This document shows, piece after piece, positions 1 through 9,608 of a stretch of DNA of 64,000 nt (within the stretch, counting starts at the first letter, position 1; every line of letters begins with the position of its first letter). The stretch comes from an uncultured Verrucomicrobia subdivision 3 bacterium (lineage in GTDB: Bacteria; Verrucomicrobiota; Verrucomicrobiia; Limisphaerales; DASXHY01). The notes under the pieces are model-generated. The model had not been told where the DNA came from and did not search any database. It was given only the letters and a program-made list of their open reading frames with translations. Location of the stretch: positions 124,001-188,000 of the forward strand of contig CALBZA010000083.1 in assembly GCA_937890005.1 (NCBI GenBank), in the 5' to 3' direction. Position numbers and translations under genes: made by a program.

Positions 1-2085
1 CTGTTTCAAATCCGCGAGTTCCTTCGATTCCGACGTGGCCTGCGCCTTCTTTGCGGACGGACGTGAAGCGGCGGATTTTGGAGGAATGGCGACTTCTTCG
101 AACAGGATGAGATAGCACGGGCTCTTGAGTTTCAAGGGCACCACTTCGATATTCACGAAGCCTTTCTGGTTGTCGAAGCAAACGCCACGGTCTCGAATGG
201 TTTTCTTGTCGCGCTGCGCCTTGTTAAGGGCGCGTTCCAGCGCGAGGGCGATGCCATCGCGGGCAATCTTCGAGATGTGAAAACTCGCCTTGCCGGCGGG
301 AAGTTTGAGGTAACGGCCGACGTCGCCGCGGAACTGAAGAATCTCACCGTGAGAATTTACCAGCACTCCAGCGGGTGAATATTTTTGAAGAACGATCCGA
401 TCCGCCTCCTTCTGTGCATCGGTGGGATTGGCCTCGACCGGTTCGGGCTGTGCCTGGGGCAGACGTTTCCCGACCGAAGGAACAATAGGAGGACGTTCGA
501 ATCGGGGCCACGCCGTTGCGCCTTTCTTCTGATAAATGCGGTGCTTCTGCTCGATCGTCGTGAACAGGTTCTGGGATTGCCCGACGGATTCGGAGCTTCC
601 AAGGACGAGAAAGCCGTTTGGCTTCAGCGAATAATGGAACGTCGGAATGATCTTCTGCTGCAGCGCGGCATCGAAATAGATCAGCATGTTCCGGCAGCTG
701 ATGAGATCCACGCGCGTGAAGGGGGGATCGAGCAGCAGGTTGTGCTGTGCGAAGATGACGAGGTCGCGAATCGTTTTCGAAACCCGGAAATGTCCGTTTT
801 CACGAGTGAAGAACCGGTCGAGACGCGCGGTGCTGACGTTCTCAATCTCGGCCTTCGTGTAACGCCCCGCACGGGCGTGATCCAGAATCGCTCCGTTCAC
901 GTCGCTGGCAAAAATCTGCACCGATGCGGCCGTGTCCGATTGCTCCGCGAATTCCATGTAAGCCATCGCAATCGAATAGGCCTCCTGGCCGGTCGAACAA
1001 CCGGCAACCCAGATGCGAAGCGTGTCGGAATGGGAGAGCGTTTTGACCAGTTTCGGAAACACCTTCCGCTTCAACTGTTCGAACACCGGTGGGTTTCGGA
1101 AAAAGGTTGTGACATTGATGAGAAGATCCTGGTGCAGCTGATCCAGTTCGCCCTGATGATGGCGGAGAAATTTAACGTAGTTCTCGAAACCTTTGACCTT
1201 GTTGATCGTCATCCGGCGCGTCAGACGACGCCGGATGGTGTTGGTCTTGTAGAAGGTGAAATCGAGGCCGGTCCGGGCCCTGAGCATCTGAAATATTTTC
1301 CGGAGATTCGGATCGCCGGTTTCAACAGGCCAGTCTGTGCGGACGGCAGATCGTCTCTCCAGTCGTCTTTTCGATGCCGGTCGTTCGTGCCGCTTTTTCG
1401 CGTTGGCTGCGGCGCGGCTCCTCATTTTTTCCGGCCTCCGGACCAGTTGTGCGAGTTCTCCTGCGATTTTCTCCGGCGGCAAAACGAAATCGACACAGCC
1501 GGTCGCCACGGCTGCGCGCGGCATGCTGTCGTATTTGGCCGACTCCTCGTCCTGCGCGAATGTGATGCCTCCCGCTGCCTTCACAGCACGCAATCCCTGG
1601 GCGCCGTCCGATCCCGCGCCGGAAAGTATGACGGCAATTGCATTGGTTTTCTGATCGATGGCGAGTGATGTCAGGAAACGATCGATGGAGCGGGCCGGGC
1701 CGATTGCCTTTTCGCGCGGCGACAATTTCAGCACGCCTTGCGCGATCGCGAGGTCGCTGTTGGGAGGAATAACGTAAATCTGGTTTGCTTCGACCGATGT
1801 GTTGTCCTTGATTTCCCGGACCTGAAGTTTCGTGGTGCGGGCAAGCAGCTCCGACAACAGGCTTCGATGACTGGGATCCAGGTGTTGGACGAGGATGTAG
1901 GAGGCATCCAGGTTCAGTGGCAGGCTTCGCAGCAGTTCAGTAAAGGCTTCAAGCCCCCCGGCGGAGGCACCGATTCCAACGATTTTTTGGGCGGGCTTGC
2001 ACGGCTTTGTTTCAGTTTTCCGGACGTTTTTTGGCTTCACGAGTTGTTCCCGCACAATGAAAAGAAAGACACTCAAATAAGACAT
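1..2085 (-). CDS. CheB-CheR-PAS fusion chemotaxis-type methylesterase/methyltransferase (3' end outside window)
   Basis: The frame is open from an ATG at 2085 to the left edge, 695 codons without a stop, so the C-terminus is missing. Residues about 35-215 form a CheB methylesterase domain with the Ser-His-Asp triad in place (GASAGG, QHLDPSH, SGAGSDG). Residues about 250-520 form a CheR methyltransferase with the SAM-binding motif VAGCSTGQEAYS. A PAS-like region follows at about 570-690. No CheY-receiver domain precedes CheB, so control is probably by PAS sensing or by a kinase encoded beyond the edge. Proteins of this architecture usually continue into histidine kinase modules. In-frame GTG codons just inside the N-terminus are possible alternative starts. 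The domain call is firm; the in vivo substrate (receptor or other protein) is unknown. Confidence 0.9.
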   Translation of the reverse strand, partial: MSYLSVFLFIVREQLVKPKNVRKTETKPCKPAQKIVGIGASAGGLEAFTELLRSLPLNLDASYILVQHLDPSHRSLLSELLARTTKLQVREIKDNTSVEANQIYVIPPNSDLAIAQGVLKLSPREKAIGPARSIDRFLTSLAIDQKTNAIAVILSGAGSDGAQGLRAVKAAGGITFAQDEESAKYDSMPRAAVATGCVDFVLPPEKIAGELAQLVRRPEKMRSRAAANAKKRHERPASKRRLERRSAVRTDWPVETGDPNLRKIFQMLRARTGLDFTFYKTNTIRRRLTRRMTINKVKGFENYVKFLRHHQGELDQLHQDLLINVTTFFRNPPVFEQLKRKVFPKLVKTLSHSDTLRIWVAGCSTGQEAYSIAMAYMEFAEQSDTAASVQIFASDVNGAILDHARAGRYTKAEIENVSTARLDRFFTRENGHFRVSKTIRDLVIFAQHNLLLDPPFTRVDLISCRNMLIYFDAALQQKIIPTFHYSLKPNGFLVLGSSESVGQSQNLFTTIEQKHRIYQKKGATAWPRFERPPIVPSVGKRLPQAQPEPVEANPTDAQKEADRIVLQKYSPAGVLVNSHGEILQFRGDVGRYLKLPAGKASFHISKIARDGIALALERALNKAQRDKKTIRDRGVCFDNQKGFVNIEVVPLKLKSPCYLILFEEVAIPPKSAASRPSAKKAQATSESKELADLKQ

Positions 2086-2212
2086 GGGGTGACGACCCTA
2101 TCGACAGGGTGGAATTTTACGGAGGCGCCATTTTCTCCGTGTCTTGCGCCGTTGACCGTGCTGCGCCCACGCGGAATACTCCTGCGAGCAACTGAATCGC
2201 CGGACAAGATTT

Positions 2213-2896
2213 ATGAAACTGACCTACTACGGACATTCTGCATTCACGGTTGAAGTGGCGGGAAAATCACTCCTCTTCGATCCGTTCATCACTCCGAATG
2301 AACTCGCCAAGGGCATCGATGTCAGTGGCATCAAGGCTGACTACATCCTGGTTTCGCACGGCCATGCGGATCACGTCGCCGATGTCGTGTCCATTGCGCG
2401 GCGAACGGGCGCGATGGTCGTGAGTAATTTCGAGGTGTGCAACTGGTTCACGGGTCAGGGGGTTCAGAAAACACATGGAATGAACCATGGCGGCGCGTTT
2501 CGCTTCGATTTCGGCCGGGTCAAATACGTGAATGCCATCCACTCCAGCAGCATGCCGGATGGCAGTTATGGCGGAAATCCCGGCGGGTTTGTCATCGAAA
2601 CCAGCGAAGGCAATTTCTACTACTCAGGCGATACAGCCCTCACGATGGACATGAAGTTGATCGGAGAGTCCACGTCCCTGAAATTTGCCGTTCTCTGCAT
2701 TGGCGACAATTTTACGATGGGCCCGGACGATGCCGTCAAAGCTGCCGAGTTCATCAAGTGCAATGAAATCGTCGGAGCGCACTACGACACCTTCCCGCCA
2801 ATCCGGATCGATCACGCCGGGGCCATCGCAAAATTCAAGGCCGCAGGCAGGCAGCTGCATCTGTTGAAACCGGGCGAATCGGTCGAATTCAAATAA
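2213..2896 (+). CDS. UPF0173-type metal-dependent hydrolase (metallo-beta-lactamase fold)
   Basis: A 227-residue protein beginning MKLTYYGHSAF, which is typical of the UPF0173/UlaG-like family. The metal ligands are visible as SHGHADH near residue 46, and as YSGDTAL and GAHYDTFP further on. The length matches the family (about 225-230). Homologues are annotated only as metal-dependent hydrolases; the substrate is unknown. It is divergent from the CheB-CheR gene, with about 127 bases between them. It is cytoplasmic, with no signal peptide. Confidence 0.9.
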   Translation: MKLTYYGHSAFTVEVAGKSLLFDPFITPNELAKGIDVSGIKADYILVSHGHADHVADVVSIARRTGAMVVSNFEVCNWFTGQGVQKTHGMNHGGAFRFDFGRVKYVNAIHSSSMPDGSYGGNPGGFVIETSEGNFYYSGDTALTMDMKLIGESTSLKFAVLCIGDNFTMGPDDAVKAAEFIKCNEIVGAHYDTFPPIRIDHAGAIAKFKAAGRQLHLLKPGESVEFK

Positions 2897-2904
2897 TCAG
2901 CGCA

Positions 2905-4671
2905 TCACGGACGGTGCAGTCGGAAGAACCGGTTACCGTCTTCAACTGGAAGCTGAACCGGATTCTGGCTGCCGGAAGGAGCGTCATCCCAGGATGCCGG
3001 ATTGATGTTTTCCGATTCCTGGAGAATCCATCCGGGCGTGGCGGGTTCCCACGAGATGGTGACCGTTGCGCCCGTGCGGACGATTGTGAGCGTCGGAGCC
3101 GTCTCGGGAAGAACCTCGAAGGTTTGTTCTGATGAAAACGCTCCGCCGGCATAGGCGCCATCAATCGCCTGCACTTTCCAGAAGTAGCTTCCGGGCGGAA
3201 GACGCAGTTTCAAACTCGTGTTCAAACCCGCGTTTCCGTGCGCGACAATTTTGCGGAAGCCCGAAGCGTCAGCATTTGCGGAGACGATGTCATCCGCGCC
3301 AGAGGTCGTCCCGATCGCGATGTTGTAAGTCAGGTTCGTTTCCGATTCCGAATCGGTCGCGGGCGACCACGACAGTGTTGTCACGCCTTCTTCCACCGTG
3401 GCGACAGGACTGGCCGGTGCTGACGGAGCCGCATTGCTTTCGATCGAAAGATTGTTCCGCAACAGCGTCGTTGTGCGGCTGCCAGGTCCCATTCCGGAGA
3501 GGAGAAGATCGAGTCGGCCGTCGTTGTCGAAATCGGCCAGTGCCGCCGATCCGTTTGCGAACGAGAAGGCGCCGGGGAGTGACAATCCCGAGTTCGTGAA
3601 TCCGTTGCCGGAATTGAGCCAGATTGCGGTCGTATCCATGCCGACGATATCTCCGGTGACGACGAAGTCCAACAGACCGTCGTTGTTGACATCACCGAAC
3701 TGAACGTGTCCCAAACGGCTCGGCGCGAGTCCTTCCACCTCAAATTCAACGAAGCCTGTGCCGGTGTTGCGCCAGAGCTGTGTGACGCGGGGCGTTGTGG
3801 ATTCTCCGTTCAGGATCAAGTCGAGCCGTCCGTCGTTGTCGAAGTCAGCCCACGCAGTGGAACCGTTGACGATCGGAGGAAGTCCCGGCGCGAGAGCTTC
3901 GGTCACATTTTCAAAACCCGATTCATTGTTTTGCCACAACTGGATTGTGGCCTGACCGTTCGGCAGCTGACCTGTGAGCAGAAGATCGGGACGTCCGTCA
4001 TTGTTGAAGTCGGCGACGGAGACCGATCCGAGATCCACGCCGAGAAGGCCCGGCGCAATGCTGCTCGTGGCGTTGGTGAAATGGCTGCCGGTGTTGAGCC
4101 AGATGCCGGCGACTTTGCCGGTGCTGGAGAAGCCCGCGAAAAAGAGATCGAGCTTTCCGTCGAGGTTGAAGTCCGCCCAGGCCGCGCAGCTCTGGCTGGC
4201 GTTGGGCAGGTCGCTGAACACCGAGCTGGTGACGTTCGAGAAACCGGTTGCCGTGTTGCGCCAGACCTGGGTTGTCGGGCTGATGCCACCGTTGGCAGAG
4301 CGCGAGCCGGAAATCAGAAAATCGATCCTGCCGTCCGAGTCGTAATCGCCCCACGCGACGCAGCCCAAATAAAGTCCGGGCAACTCATCGATCGCGACAT
4401 TCGTGAACGTGGTTCCGGTGTTTCGCCACAGCTGCGCGATGGCGCCGGACGCATTGCCGTTCGTCGTTCCGAGCATCAGGAAATCGAGCCGGTTGTCGTT
4501 GTCGAAATCAGCCCACGCAACGCTGCTCCCGTCCACTTGCGGAAGATCGGGCACAGCGACAGGTTCGAAGTTTTGTGCGGCGGCAGTCTGCAGTGTAAGC
4601 GTGACAAGCAGCAGGGACCACGGAGCAACCCGGTTCATCAGACGTTCAGAATGCGGCATATCGAGATTCAT
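2905..4671 (-). CDS. Secreted FG-GAP/VCBS repeat protein with fibronectin-III-like C-terminal part
   Basis: A 588-residue exported protein. An internal Met (ATG at 4638) gives a classical signal peptide (MNRVAPWSLLLV, cleavage near AAAQ), so the true start may be 11 residues later. Six or seven VCBS/FG-GAP repeats follow, each with a calcium-loop core such as ADFDNDGRLDLLL, predicting a beta-propeller. After about residue 410 there is an Fn3-like domain (APSAPASP...), then a terminal module with WILQESENI and ending FFRLHRP. The same terminal pattern occurs in the secreted protein at 61675-63447. It is probably a surface or extracellular protein; its ligand is unknown. It converges with the hydrolase gene. 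Confidence 0.85.
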   Translation of the reverse strand: MNLDMPHSERLMNRVAPWSLLLVTLTLQTAAAQNFEPVAVPDLPQVDGSSVAWADFDNDNRLDFLMLGTTNGNASGAIAQLWRNTGTTFTNVAIDELPGLYLGCVAWGDYDSDGRIDFLISGSRSANGGISPTTQVWRNTATGFSNVTSSVFSDLPNASQSCAAWADFNLDGKLDLFFAGFSSTGKVAGIWLNTGSHFTNATSSIAPGLLGVDLGSVSVADFNNDGRPDLLLTGQLPNGQATIQLWQNNESGFENVTEALAPGLPPIVNGSTAWADFDNDGRLDLILNGESTTPRVTQLWRNTGTGFVEFEVEGLAPSRLGHVQFGDVNNDGLLDFVVTGDIVGMDTTAIWLNSGNGFTNSGLSLPGAFSFANGSAALADFDNDGRLDLLLSGMGPGSRTTTLLRNNLSIESNAAPSAPASPVATVEEGVTTLSWSPATDSESETNLTYNIAIGTTSGADDIVSANADASGFRKIVAHGNAGLNTSLKLRLPPGSYFWKVQAIDGAYAGGAFSSEQTFEVLPETAPTLTIVRTGATVTISWEPATPGWILQESENINPASWDDAPSGSQNPVQLPVEDGNRFFRLHRP

Positions 4672-4788
4672 GTGATTGATCGCCGATTTTAATAGCTCGT
4701 GCGCATCAAGAGGGAAAAACGAAATGACACGGAATTTTTCCCGGTGGAAATCCCGGGCCGCTCCAGAGAGATTCCCGGCTGGAAATTC

Positions 4789-4828
4789 CGCAGAAAAGAA
4801 AACGGGCAGCTGCTTTCACAGCTGCCCG
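4789..4828 (-). terminator. Intrinsic terminator after the VPDGG protein gene
   Basis: A perfect 10-bp stem (cgggcagctg / cagctgcccg, 4803-4812 and 4819-4828) with a 6-nt loop. Read on the minus strand it is followed by TTTTCTTTTCTG. It lies about 24 bases past the stop codon of the gene ending at 4852. Confidence 0.8.
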
Positions 4829-4851
4829 CTCTGAGTGGTGTTGCTTGGAAA

Positions 4852-5430
4852 TTATGCTTTGAACATGCGCCGGCATGCGGCGATGCCGCCCAGTGCCGCA
4901 CCCAACATCATGACCGCAGTTCCGCCATCCGGAACGCTCGAGCTTCCGGTGCTGCCAAGGATCGAGATGTAGGAGATCGCGCCCTGCTGTTGCGGCCAGA
5001 ACGCACGCAGCGACAGATCGTCCGTTCCGTTCCAGCCAACCAGGTTGAGGTTGATCAGGTAGTAAGCCGGATCGTGATTGCCGTCCTTCACATACAGCCA
5101 GAGCTGGTCAAAACCGGTGAGCGCCGATCCAGCCAGATATTTGATGTCCACATCATGCGGGTCGAACGGTTCGTTTGAGAAAATGGAGGTGTAGGACGAA
5201 GCGTAAAGTCCGCTGTCGTGGTCCGCACCGACCGCCTGCTGATAGAGTTCGGTCAGCGTCCCGACATTGAAGCCGGCGCCATTGAGAATCGAGCTGATCT
5301 GATTTGCATCCAGATAGCTGGTGTCCGGACCGGACCAGCTCGCATTGCCGGGGCCGATGGTTACTGCACTGGCATTCATCGCCAGCGCTGCGGCACCGGC
5401 TACCGCAAAAGCCAACTGTTTCACACGCAT
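4852..5430 (-). CDS. Secreted VPDGG-CTERM (PEP-CTERM-like) sorted protein
   Basis: About 192 residues from the ATG at 5430: signal peptide MRVKQLAFAVAGAAALAMNASA, a 130-residue exported domain without recognisable family, then a sorting tail SSVPDGGTAVMMLGAALGGI followed by RR. VPDGG plus a hydrophobic stretch plus basic residues is the verrucomicrobial variant of PEP-CTERM, recognised by an exosortase; none is in this window. An in-frame ATG at 5481 would add 17 residues, but those codons overlap a good sigma-54 promoter at 5470-5486, so 5430 is preferred. The gene lies next to prsR/prsK and has its own terminator. Confidence 0.85.
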   Translation of the reverse strand: MRVKQLAFAVAGAAALAMNASAVTIGPGNASWSGPDTSYLDANQISSILNGAGFNVGTLTELYQQAVGADHDSGLYASSYTSIFSNEPFDPHDVDIKYLAGSALTGFDQLWLYVKDGNHDPAYYLINLNLVGWNGTDDLSLRAFWPQQQGAISYISILGSTGSSSVPDGGTAVMMLGAALGGIAACRRMFKA

Positions 5431-5469
5431 GTTTCTGTCACTGAGTTTAGTTGTCACAATGCGTTTCAA

Positions 5470-5486
5470 CGCAGCGGCCATGCCAA
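5470..5486 (-). promoter_or_regulatory. Sigma-54 (-24/-12) promoter for the VPDGG gene
   Basis: Read on the minus strand the site is TTGGCATGGCCGCTGCG, a close match to TGGCAC-N5-TTGC with GG and GC exactly 10 nt apart. Transcription would start near 5459, about 30 bases before the ATG at 5430. PrsR, encoded next door, is a sigma-54 activator carrying GAFTGA, so it is the natural candidate regulator. Confidence 0.75.
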
Positions 5487-5871
5487 AACGGCGGGTTTAG
5501 AAAACGTGTGTATGTTGCAAAACGTTGAAATAGAACAGCTTGGGAAATTCATTCTCCGTGACAGCCCATAGTCGTGGTTCGGGATTTGTTTGGGCCTCAC
5601 ACCCGTAACCATCCCGATGAGGCACCTGTTTCTTCAAGAAATGTGTAAAAGAATCCAACGTTTGATTGGATTTGCTGTAAACAATTGGAAATAAGGTTCT
5701 TGAGTCGAATCGTGGCTGCGGGTTGTCGGAAAGGCTTACAGGAAGCTCTGTGATCAACCGCTCCGAATTGATCGTAAACGGAAGGTTCAAACCGCCTTTT
5801 TTGGAAATCCGATTGCAGGGAGGCTGCAACCGGAATTCCTTCGATTCGAAATGTTTTCTGGGAGGAAGCCG
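5487..5871. other. Intergenic region upstream of the VPDGG gene, with candidate enhancer
   Basis: No coding sequence is seen. An inverted repeat AATCCAA-N7-TTGGATT lies at 5652-5672, about 170-200 bases upstream of the sigma-54 promoter, and a further CAATTGGA lies near 5682-5689. The same TTGGATT half-site occurs upstream of the second VPDGG gene (35084-35090). These are candidate PrsR enhancer sites by position and recurrence only. Confidence 0.4.
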
Positions 5872-7251
5872 TCAGGCGTCCTTCTCATCGGCGCCGCGGT
5901 CGATGCCGAGTTTGTCGAGCAGTTCGTAAAGCGTCGGCCGGCTGATGCCGAGTTCTTCGGCAGCGCGGCTGATCTTGCCGCCGTTTCGATGCATGGCGGC
6001 GAGGACGACTTCGCGTTCGGCATTTTCGCGGGCCTGCTTCAAAGTCTGAACTTCGGTGGCAGACGCTTCTTCAAGCAATTCGAGATCGGCAGGGCTCACG
6101 TACCGGCCTTCGGCCATGATCACGCCACGCTTCACACGATTTTCCAGTTCGCGAACGTTTCCGGGCCATGTGTGGCACTGGATGGCGCGCAATGCTTTCG
6201 CGCTGAAATCGAGCGAGTTGCGATTCTGTTGTTTCGCAAATCGTTGCAGAAACGCTTTCGCGAGAAGCGGAATGTCGGTGATGCGATCGCGCAACGGCGG
6301 CAGCTTCACGGAAACGACCGCAAGCCGGTAATACAAATCTTCGCGGAACCGGCCCTCCTTGGTCGCTTTCTTCAAATCGACATTCGTCGCCGCCACGACG
6401 CGGGTGTTCACCTGGATGGTGGACCGTCCGCCAATGCGTTCGATCGATTGCTCCTGAACAAAGCGGAGCAGCTTTACCTGAAGCGGCAGTGGCAGTTCGC
6501 CAACCTCGTCAAGGAACAGCGTTCCGCCATCGGCATGTTCGATGCGGCCCTTGCGCTGAACGTGCGCGCCAGTGAACGCGCCGCGTTCGTGTCCGAACAG
6601 TTCGCTCTCCAGAAGATTTTCAGGAATCGCGCCGCAGTTGATCGCGATGAAGGGGCCGTTCTTCCGGCCGCTGCGTTGATGAATGGCCCGAGCGATCATT
6701 TCCTTGCCCGTGCCGCTTTCCCCGAGGATCAGAACGGGAACGTCCGTTGTCGCAACTTTGCGGATCGACGCGAACACGTCCTGCATGACAGAGCTGGTGC
6801 CGAGCATTCCTTCGAAGCCGTCCGTCGAAACGGCGTTCTGCATCTGATGAAACTCACGTTCCAATTCCGCGACGTGGAAGCATCGCTTCAGAAGAAGCTT
6901 GAGATCGTCCATGTCCACGGGCTTGCAAAGCAGGTCGTAGGCGCCGGTGCCGATGGCTTTGAGCGCATTTTCCTTTTCGCTCTGGCCGGTGATGATCACG
7001 ACCTTGGCGAGGCGGTCGATTCCGAGAATTTCTGCAAGCGTTTCCAGTCCTTCCGTTGGATCGGCAGGGCGGGGCGGCAGTCCGAGGTCGAGCAGCACCA
7101 CCATCGGCTGAACGGCGCGGAAGGAGTCGAGCGCGGTGCCGCGGTCTTCGGCCAGCGTCACTTCGTAATCATTCGCCAGCGCCCATTTCATCTGGGTGCG
7201 TATGTTTTCGTCGTCGTCAACAATCAGGAGTTTCGGCTTCATTGGTTGCAT
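5872..7251 (-). CDS. prsR: PrsR, sigma-54-dependent response regulator of the PEP-CTERM system
   Basis: 459 residues in NtrC-type order. The receiver domain (about 5-120) carries phosphorylatable D55 in VVLLDLGLPP and the conserved Lys in LLCKPVD. The AAA+ activator domain has Walker A GESGTGKE (177-184) and the sigma-54 contact loop GAFTGA (224-229), with FLDEVGELPL and GNVRELENRV further on. A Fis-type HTH closes the protein (ISRAAEELGISRPTLYELL). The overall sequence matches the PEP-CTERM-box regulator family. The start overlaps the prsK stop by one base (TGATG); an ATG at 7242 (MKPKLLIVDDD) is also possible. The adjacent VPDGG gene with its sigma-54 promoter is a likely target. Confidence 0.92.
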   Translation of the reverse strand: MQPMKPKLLIVDDDENIRTQMKWALANDYEVTLAEDRGTALDSFRAVQPMVVLLDLGLPPRPADPTEGLETLAEILGIDRLAKVVIITGQSEKENALKAIGTGAYDLLCKPVDMDDLKLLLKRCFHVAELEREFHQMQNAVSTDGFEGMLGTSSVMQDVFASIRKVATTDVPVLILGESGTGKEMIARAIHQRSGRKNGPFIAINCGAIPENLLESELFGHERGAFTGAHVQRKGRIEHADGGTLFLDEVGELPLPLQVKLLRFVQEQSIERIGGRSTIQVNTRVVAATNVDLKKATKEGRFREDLYYRLAVVSVKLPPLRDRITDIPLLAKAFLQRFAKQQNRNSLDFSAKALRAIQCHTWPGNVRELENRVKRGVIMAEGRYVSPADLELLEEASATEVQTLKQARENAEREVVLAAMHRNGGKISRAAEELGISRPTLYELLDKLGIDRGADEKDA

Positions 7252-9356
7252 CAGGATGGACTGGGCAGCAGGACCCTGAAGGTGGTGCCCTGGCCGGGTT
7301 TGCTTTGCACTTCGATTCGCCCGCGGTGTGCTTCCACGATCATCTTGCTCTGGAACATTCCAATGCCGATGCCGCGTTTTTTTGTCGTTTGAAAAGGTCG
7401 GAACAGGGAACGTTCCATGAACTCAGGAGTCATGCCGCAGCCGTCGTCGCTCACGGACACCATGGTCCAGCCGTTCGCCTGTCCGGTCTGGATGCGAATT
7501 TCTCCGCCGGGCGAACTGGCTTCCCTGGCATTCAAGGCAAGGTTGAGCACGACCTTCTGCATCTGTTCTGCATCGATGTTCAGGCGCGGGAGTGAATCAA
7601 ACTGCGTGACGAATTTCACGTCTGAACCTGCTTCGAGATCTTTTATCGTGCGCGACACCAGCTCGTTGATGTCGCAGGGCGCAGGGCGGATCGCCAGTTC
7701 CTGCCGGAGCATGCTCAACCTGCCGATGAGGCTGTTGATGTGCGTCACGGTGTTCGAAATGCCGCGCAATGCGTCTTCGCGAAAGGCGGGATCGTTGAAA
7801 TGAACGGGAAGATTCTTCAGCATCAGCGACAGCGTTGACGCGGTGTTCTTCAGATCATGCACGAAGAATGCCGACATCGTCTGGAACGCCTCCATTTCCT
7901 TCGCCTGGACGAGCCGTTGCGAAAGTTGAATGTTCCGAAGACACGCGGCCGCCTGGTCGGTGATGCACTTGAGCAGATCGGTGTCCTGCACCGTCCATGA
8001 AACGCCGCTGACTCGATCACCGAGAGTCATGATTCCGAGCAGTTCGCCGCCGGCAATGATCGGCACGCAAACGCGATGACCGCCTTTCTGAAATTCACCG
8101 GGTGTGAAACGCCGCAATGCCGCCGCCCATTCTTCTTTCGCAAGATCGACATCGACCGGTTCAGGATGCTTTTCAAACGCGTGGATCACGGCGGAAGCTT
8201 CCGCCTGTTGCGGAGCGATGTTGGCTGCTTCAGCGGCCTGCAACGAAGTCGAAGCGCCGAAGATCAAACGGTTCTTTTCACGATCCACCAGCCAGATCGT
8301 GACGGAAAGCACCTGAAAGAGATCCGACGCAAACTTCACCACCACGCTGCAGAGATCGTTTTGTTCGACGCGCGAGATCGTGCTCTCGGTGAATCGACGC
8401 CAGATGCCGCGGTAGTCGTAAAGCGGCCGTTGCAAATGCCGGCTGACGAAGCGGCGTGTTTTCTGACGCACCCGGTCGGACATCAACACGATGGCGAGCC
8501 CGACGATTCCCAGCAGCACAAGCAATGCTTTGATCGGAAATGCTGTGTCGCCGCCGAGAAAGGACACGAGTTTCGCCAGCATGCCGACGGTCAGCAGATA
8601 AATGCCGGCGATGATGATCGTGATCGAGTTGTAGAGAATGGCCTGGGACGGATAGACATCGATCTCGGTGCGGCCCGCGCGCCAGTAGGAAATGCCGATC
8701 AGGATGCATCCGATGATCAGGCTGGCAGCTTCGATGCTTGAATAGGAGAGCAGCACCGCGGAATACAGCATCGTCTGACTGGACGTGTAGATCTTCGCGC
8801 CGAACACCACGCAAAGGCCGAGCACGACGAACTTGATCCGCCAGCGCATCGTTCCCACCGCGGTTCGGAAAGTTTTCTCCAGGTTCGTGAGAATGACCAC
8901 CAGACTGACGAGAAGAATCAGGTGCAGAGTGCTGCCCGCAAATCCGCAGACGAGTGAAATCGGCACGCCCGCGTCGGTGAGGATCACCTTTTGAACGAGA
9001 TCATCGTAAAACGCTCCCACGAGCAGAAGCGGCAGGAGACAGGCGGCCATCAGCGGCAACCGCCAGCGTGAAAGAAAATCCCGGTAGTTGCCGCGGGAAT
9101 AACAAAGGCTGAATGCCAGCCAGATGCCGGGGAGGAATGCCTTGGCCGTGAAACTCCAGCCCTGCCAGAACAGGATGCGTTCGGGAAGGTCGGCCGACTG
9201 GCTCAACCCATCGAAGACGTTGTCCAACGCGAGAAGAAGCATTCCGCCGAAGAACAGCCAGTTTGCGATGGAACGTTTGCCACGAAGTATCACCGCCGTC
9301 GCCAGCAGTGTGCTGACCACGGCACTGGCAAACGATACAAACGCAGCAGTACTCAT
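7251..9356 (-). CDS. prsK: PrsK, membrane histidine kinase of the PEP-CTERM system
   Basis: 701 residues. The N-terminal ~300 residues contain about eight or nine hydrophobic helices (for example FFGGMLLLALDNVFDG, ITIIIAGIYLLTVGML), the typical PrsK sensor region. A GAF domain spans about 325-460. The phosphoacceptor is in FFVHDLKNTAS near residue 499, and the ATPase domain has NLALNAREAS, DDGCGM and GIGIGMFQSK. It is translationally coupled to prsR through a one-base stop/start overlap, so the two form an operon (prsK first). The signal is unknown; in other PEP-CTERM organisms the pair controls exopolysaccharide and sorted-protein genes. Confidence 0.92.
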   Translation of the reverse strand: MSTAAFVSFASAVVSTLLATAVILRGKRSIANWLFFGGMLLLALDNVFDGLSQSADLPERILFWQGWSFTAKAFLPGIWLAFSLCYSRGNYRDFLSRWRLPLMAACLLPLLLVGAFYDDLVQKVILTDAGVPISLVCGFAGSTLHLILLVSLVVILTNLEKTFRTAVGTMRWRIKFVVLGLCVVFGAKIYTSSQTMLYSAVLLSYSSIEAASLIIGCILIGISYWRAGRTEIDVYPSQAILYNSITIIIAGIYLLTVGMLAKLVSFLGGDTAFPIKALLVLLGIVGLAIVLMSDRVRQKTRRFVSRHLQRPLYDYRGIWRRFTESTISRVEQNDLCSVVVKFASDLFQVLSVTIWLVDREKNRLIFGASTSLQAAEAANIAPQQAEASAVIHAFEKHPEPVDVDLAKEEWAAALRRFTPGEFQKGGHRVCVPIIAGGELLGIMTLGDRVSGVSWTVQDTDLLKCITDQAAACLRNIQLSQRLVQAKEMEAFQTMSAFFVHDLKNTASTLSLMLKNLPVHFNDPAFREDALRGISNTVTHINSLIGRLSMLRQELAIRPAPCDINELVSRTIKDLEAGSDVKFVTQFDSLPRLNIDAEQMQKVVLNLALNAREASSPGGEIRIQTGQANGWTMVSVSDDGCGMTPEFMERSLFRPFQTTKKRGIGIGMFQSKMIVEAHRGRIEVQSKPGQGTTFRVLLPSPS

Positions 9357-9608
9357 CGGAAAAAATCCCGTGTCAGAATGTCAGGATGCCCCGGCAAGGC
9401 CAACAAGAAATCCGGACAGCGAGCTTCACGAACACTTTGGCTCTGCGTTTCTCCAGAGCATCTATCCGGGCGCTTCAACCTTGGAACTTTGCCAAATATG
9501 CGGTCGGTCCGCTGTTCTACTGATCCATATCGAGAGCTTGAATGGGGACTGACTGCCGATCTCCATCGCCAAATCGATGGATTTCCCGACCGGTGGTGAC
9601 AACCCGGC

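Noticed and set aside
385..1668. Long plus-strand open frame of 427 codons
   Set aside because: It is antisense to the CheB-CheR-PAS gene, whose motifs are clear on the minus strand; its translation has no recognisable domain.
5851..7392. Plus-strand open frame of 513 codons
   Set aside because: It is antisense to prsR, which carries intact receiver, AAA+ and Fis motifs. Codon bias in GC-rich genes creates such shadows.
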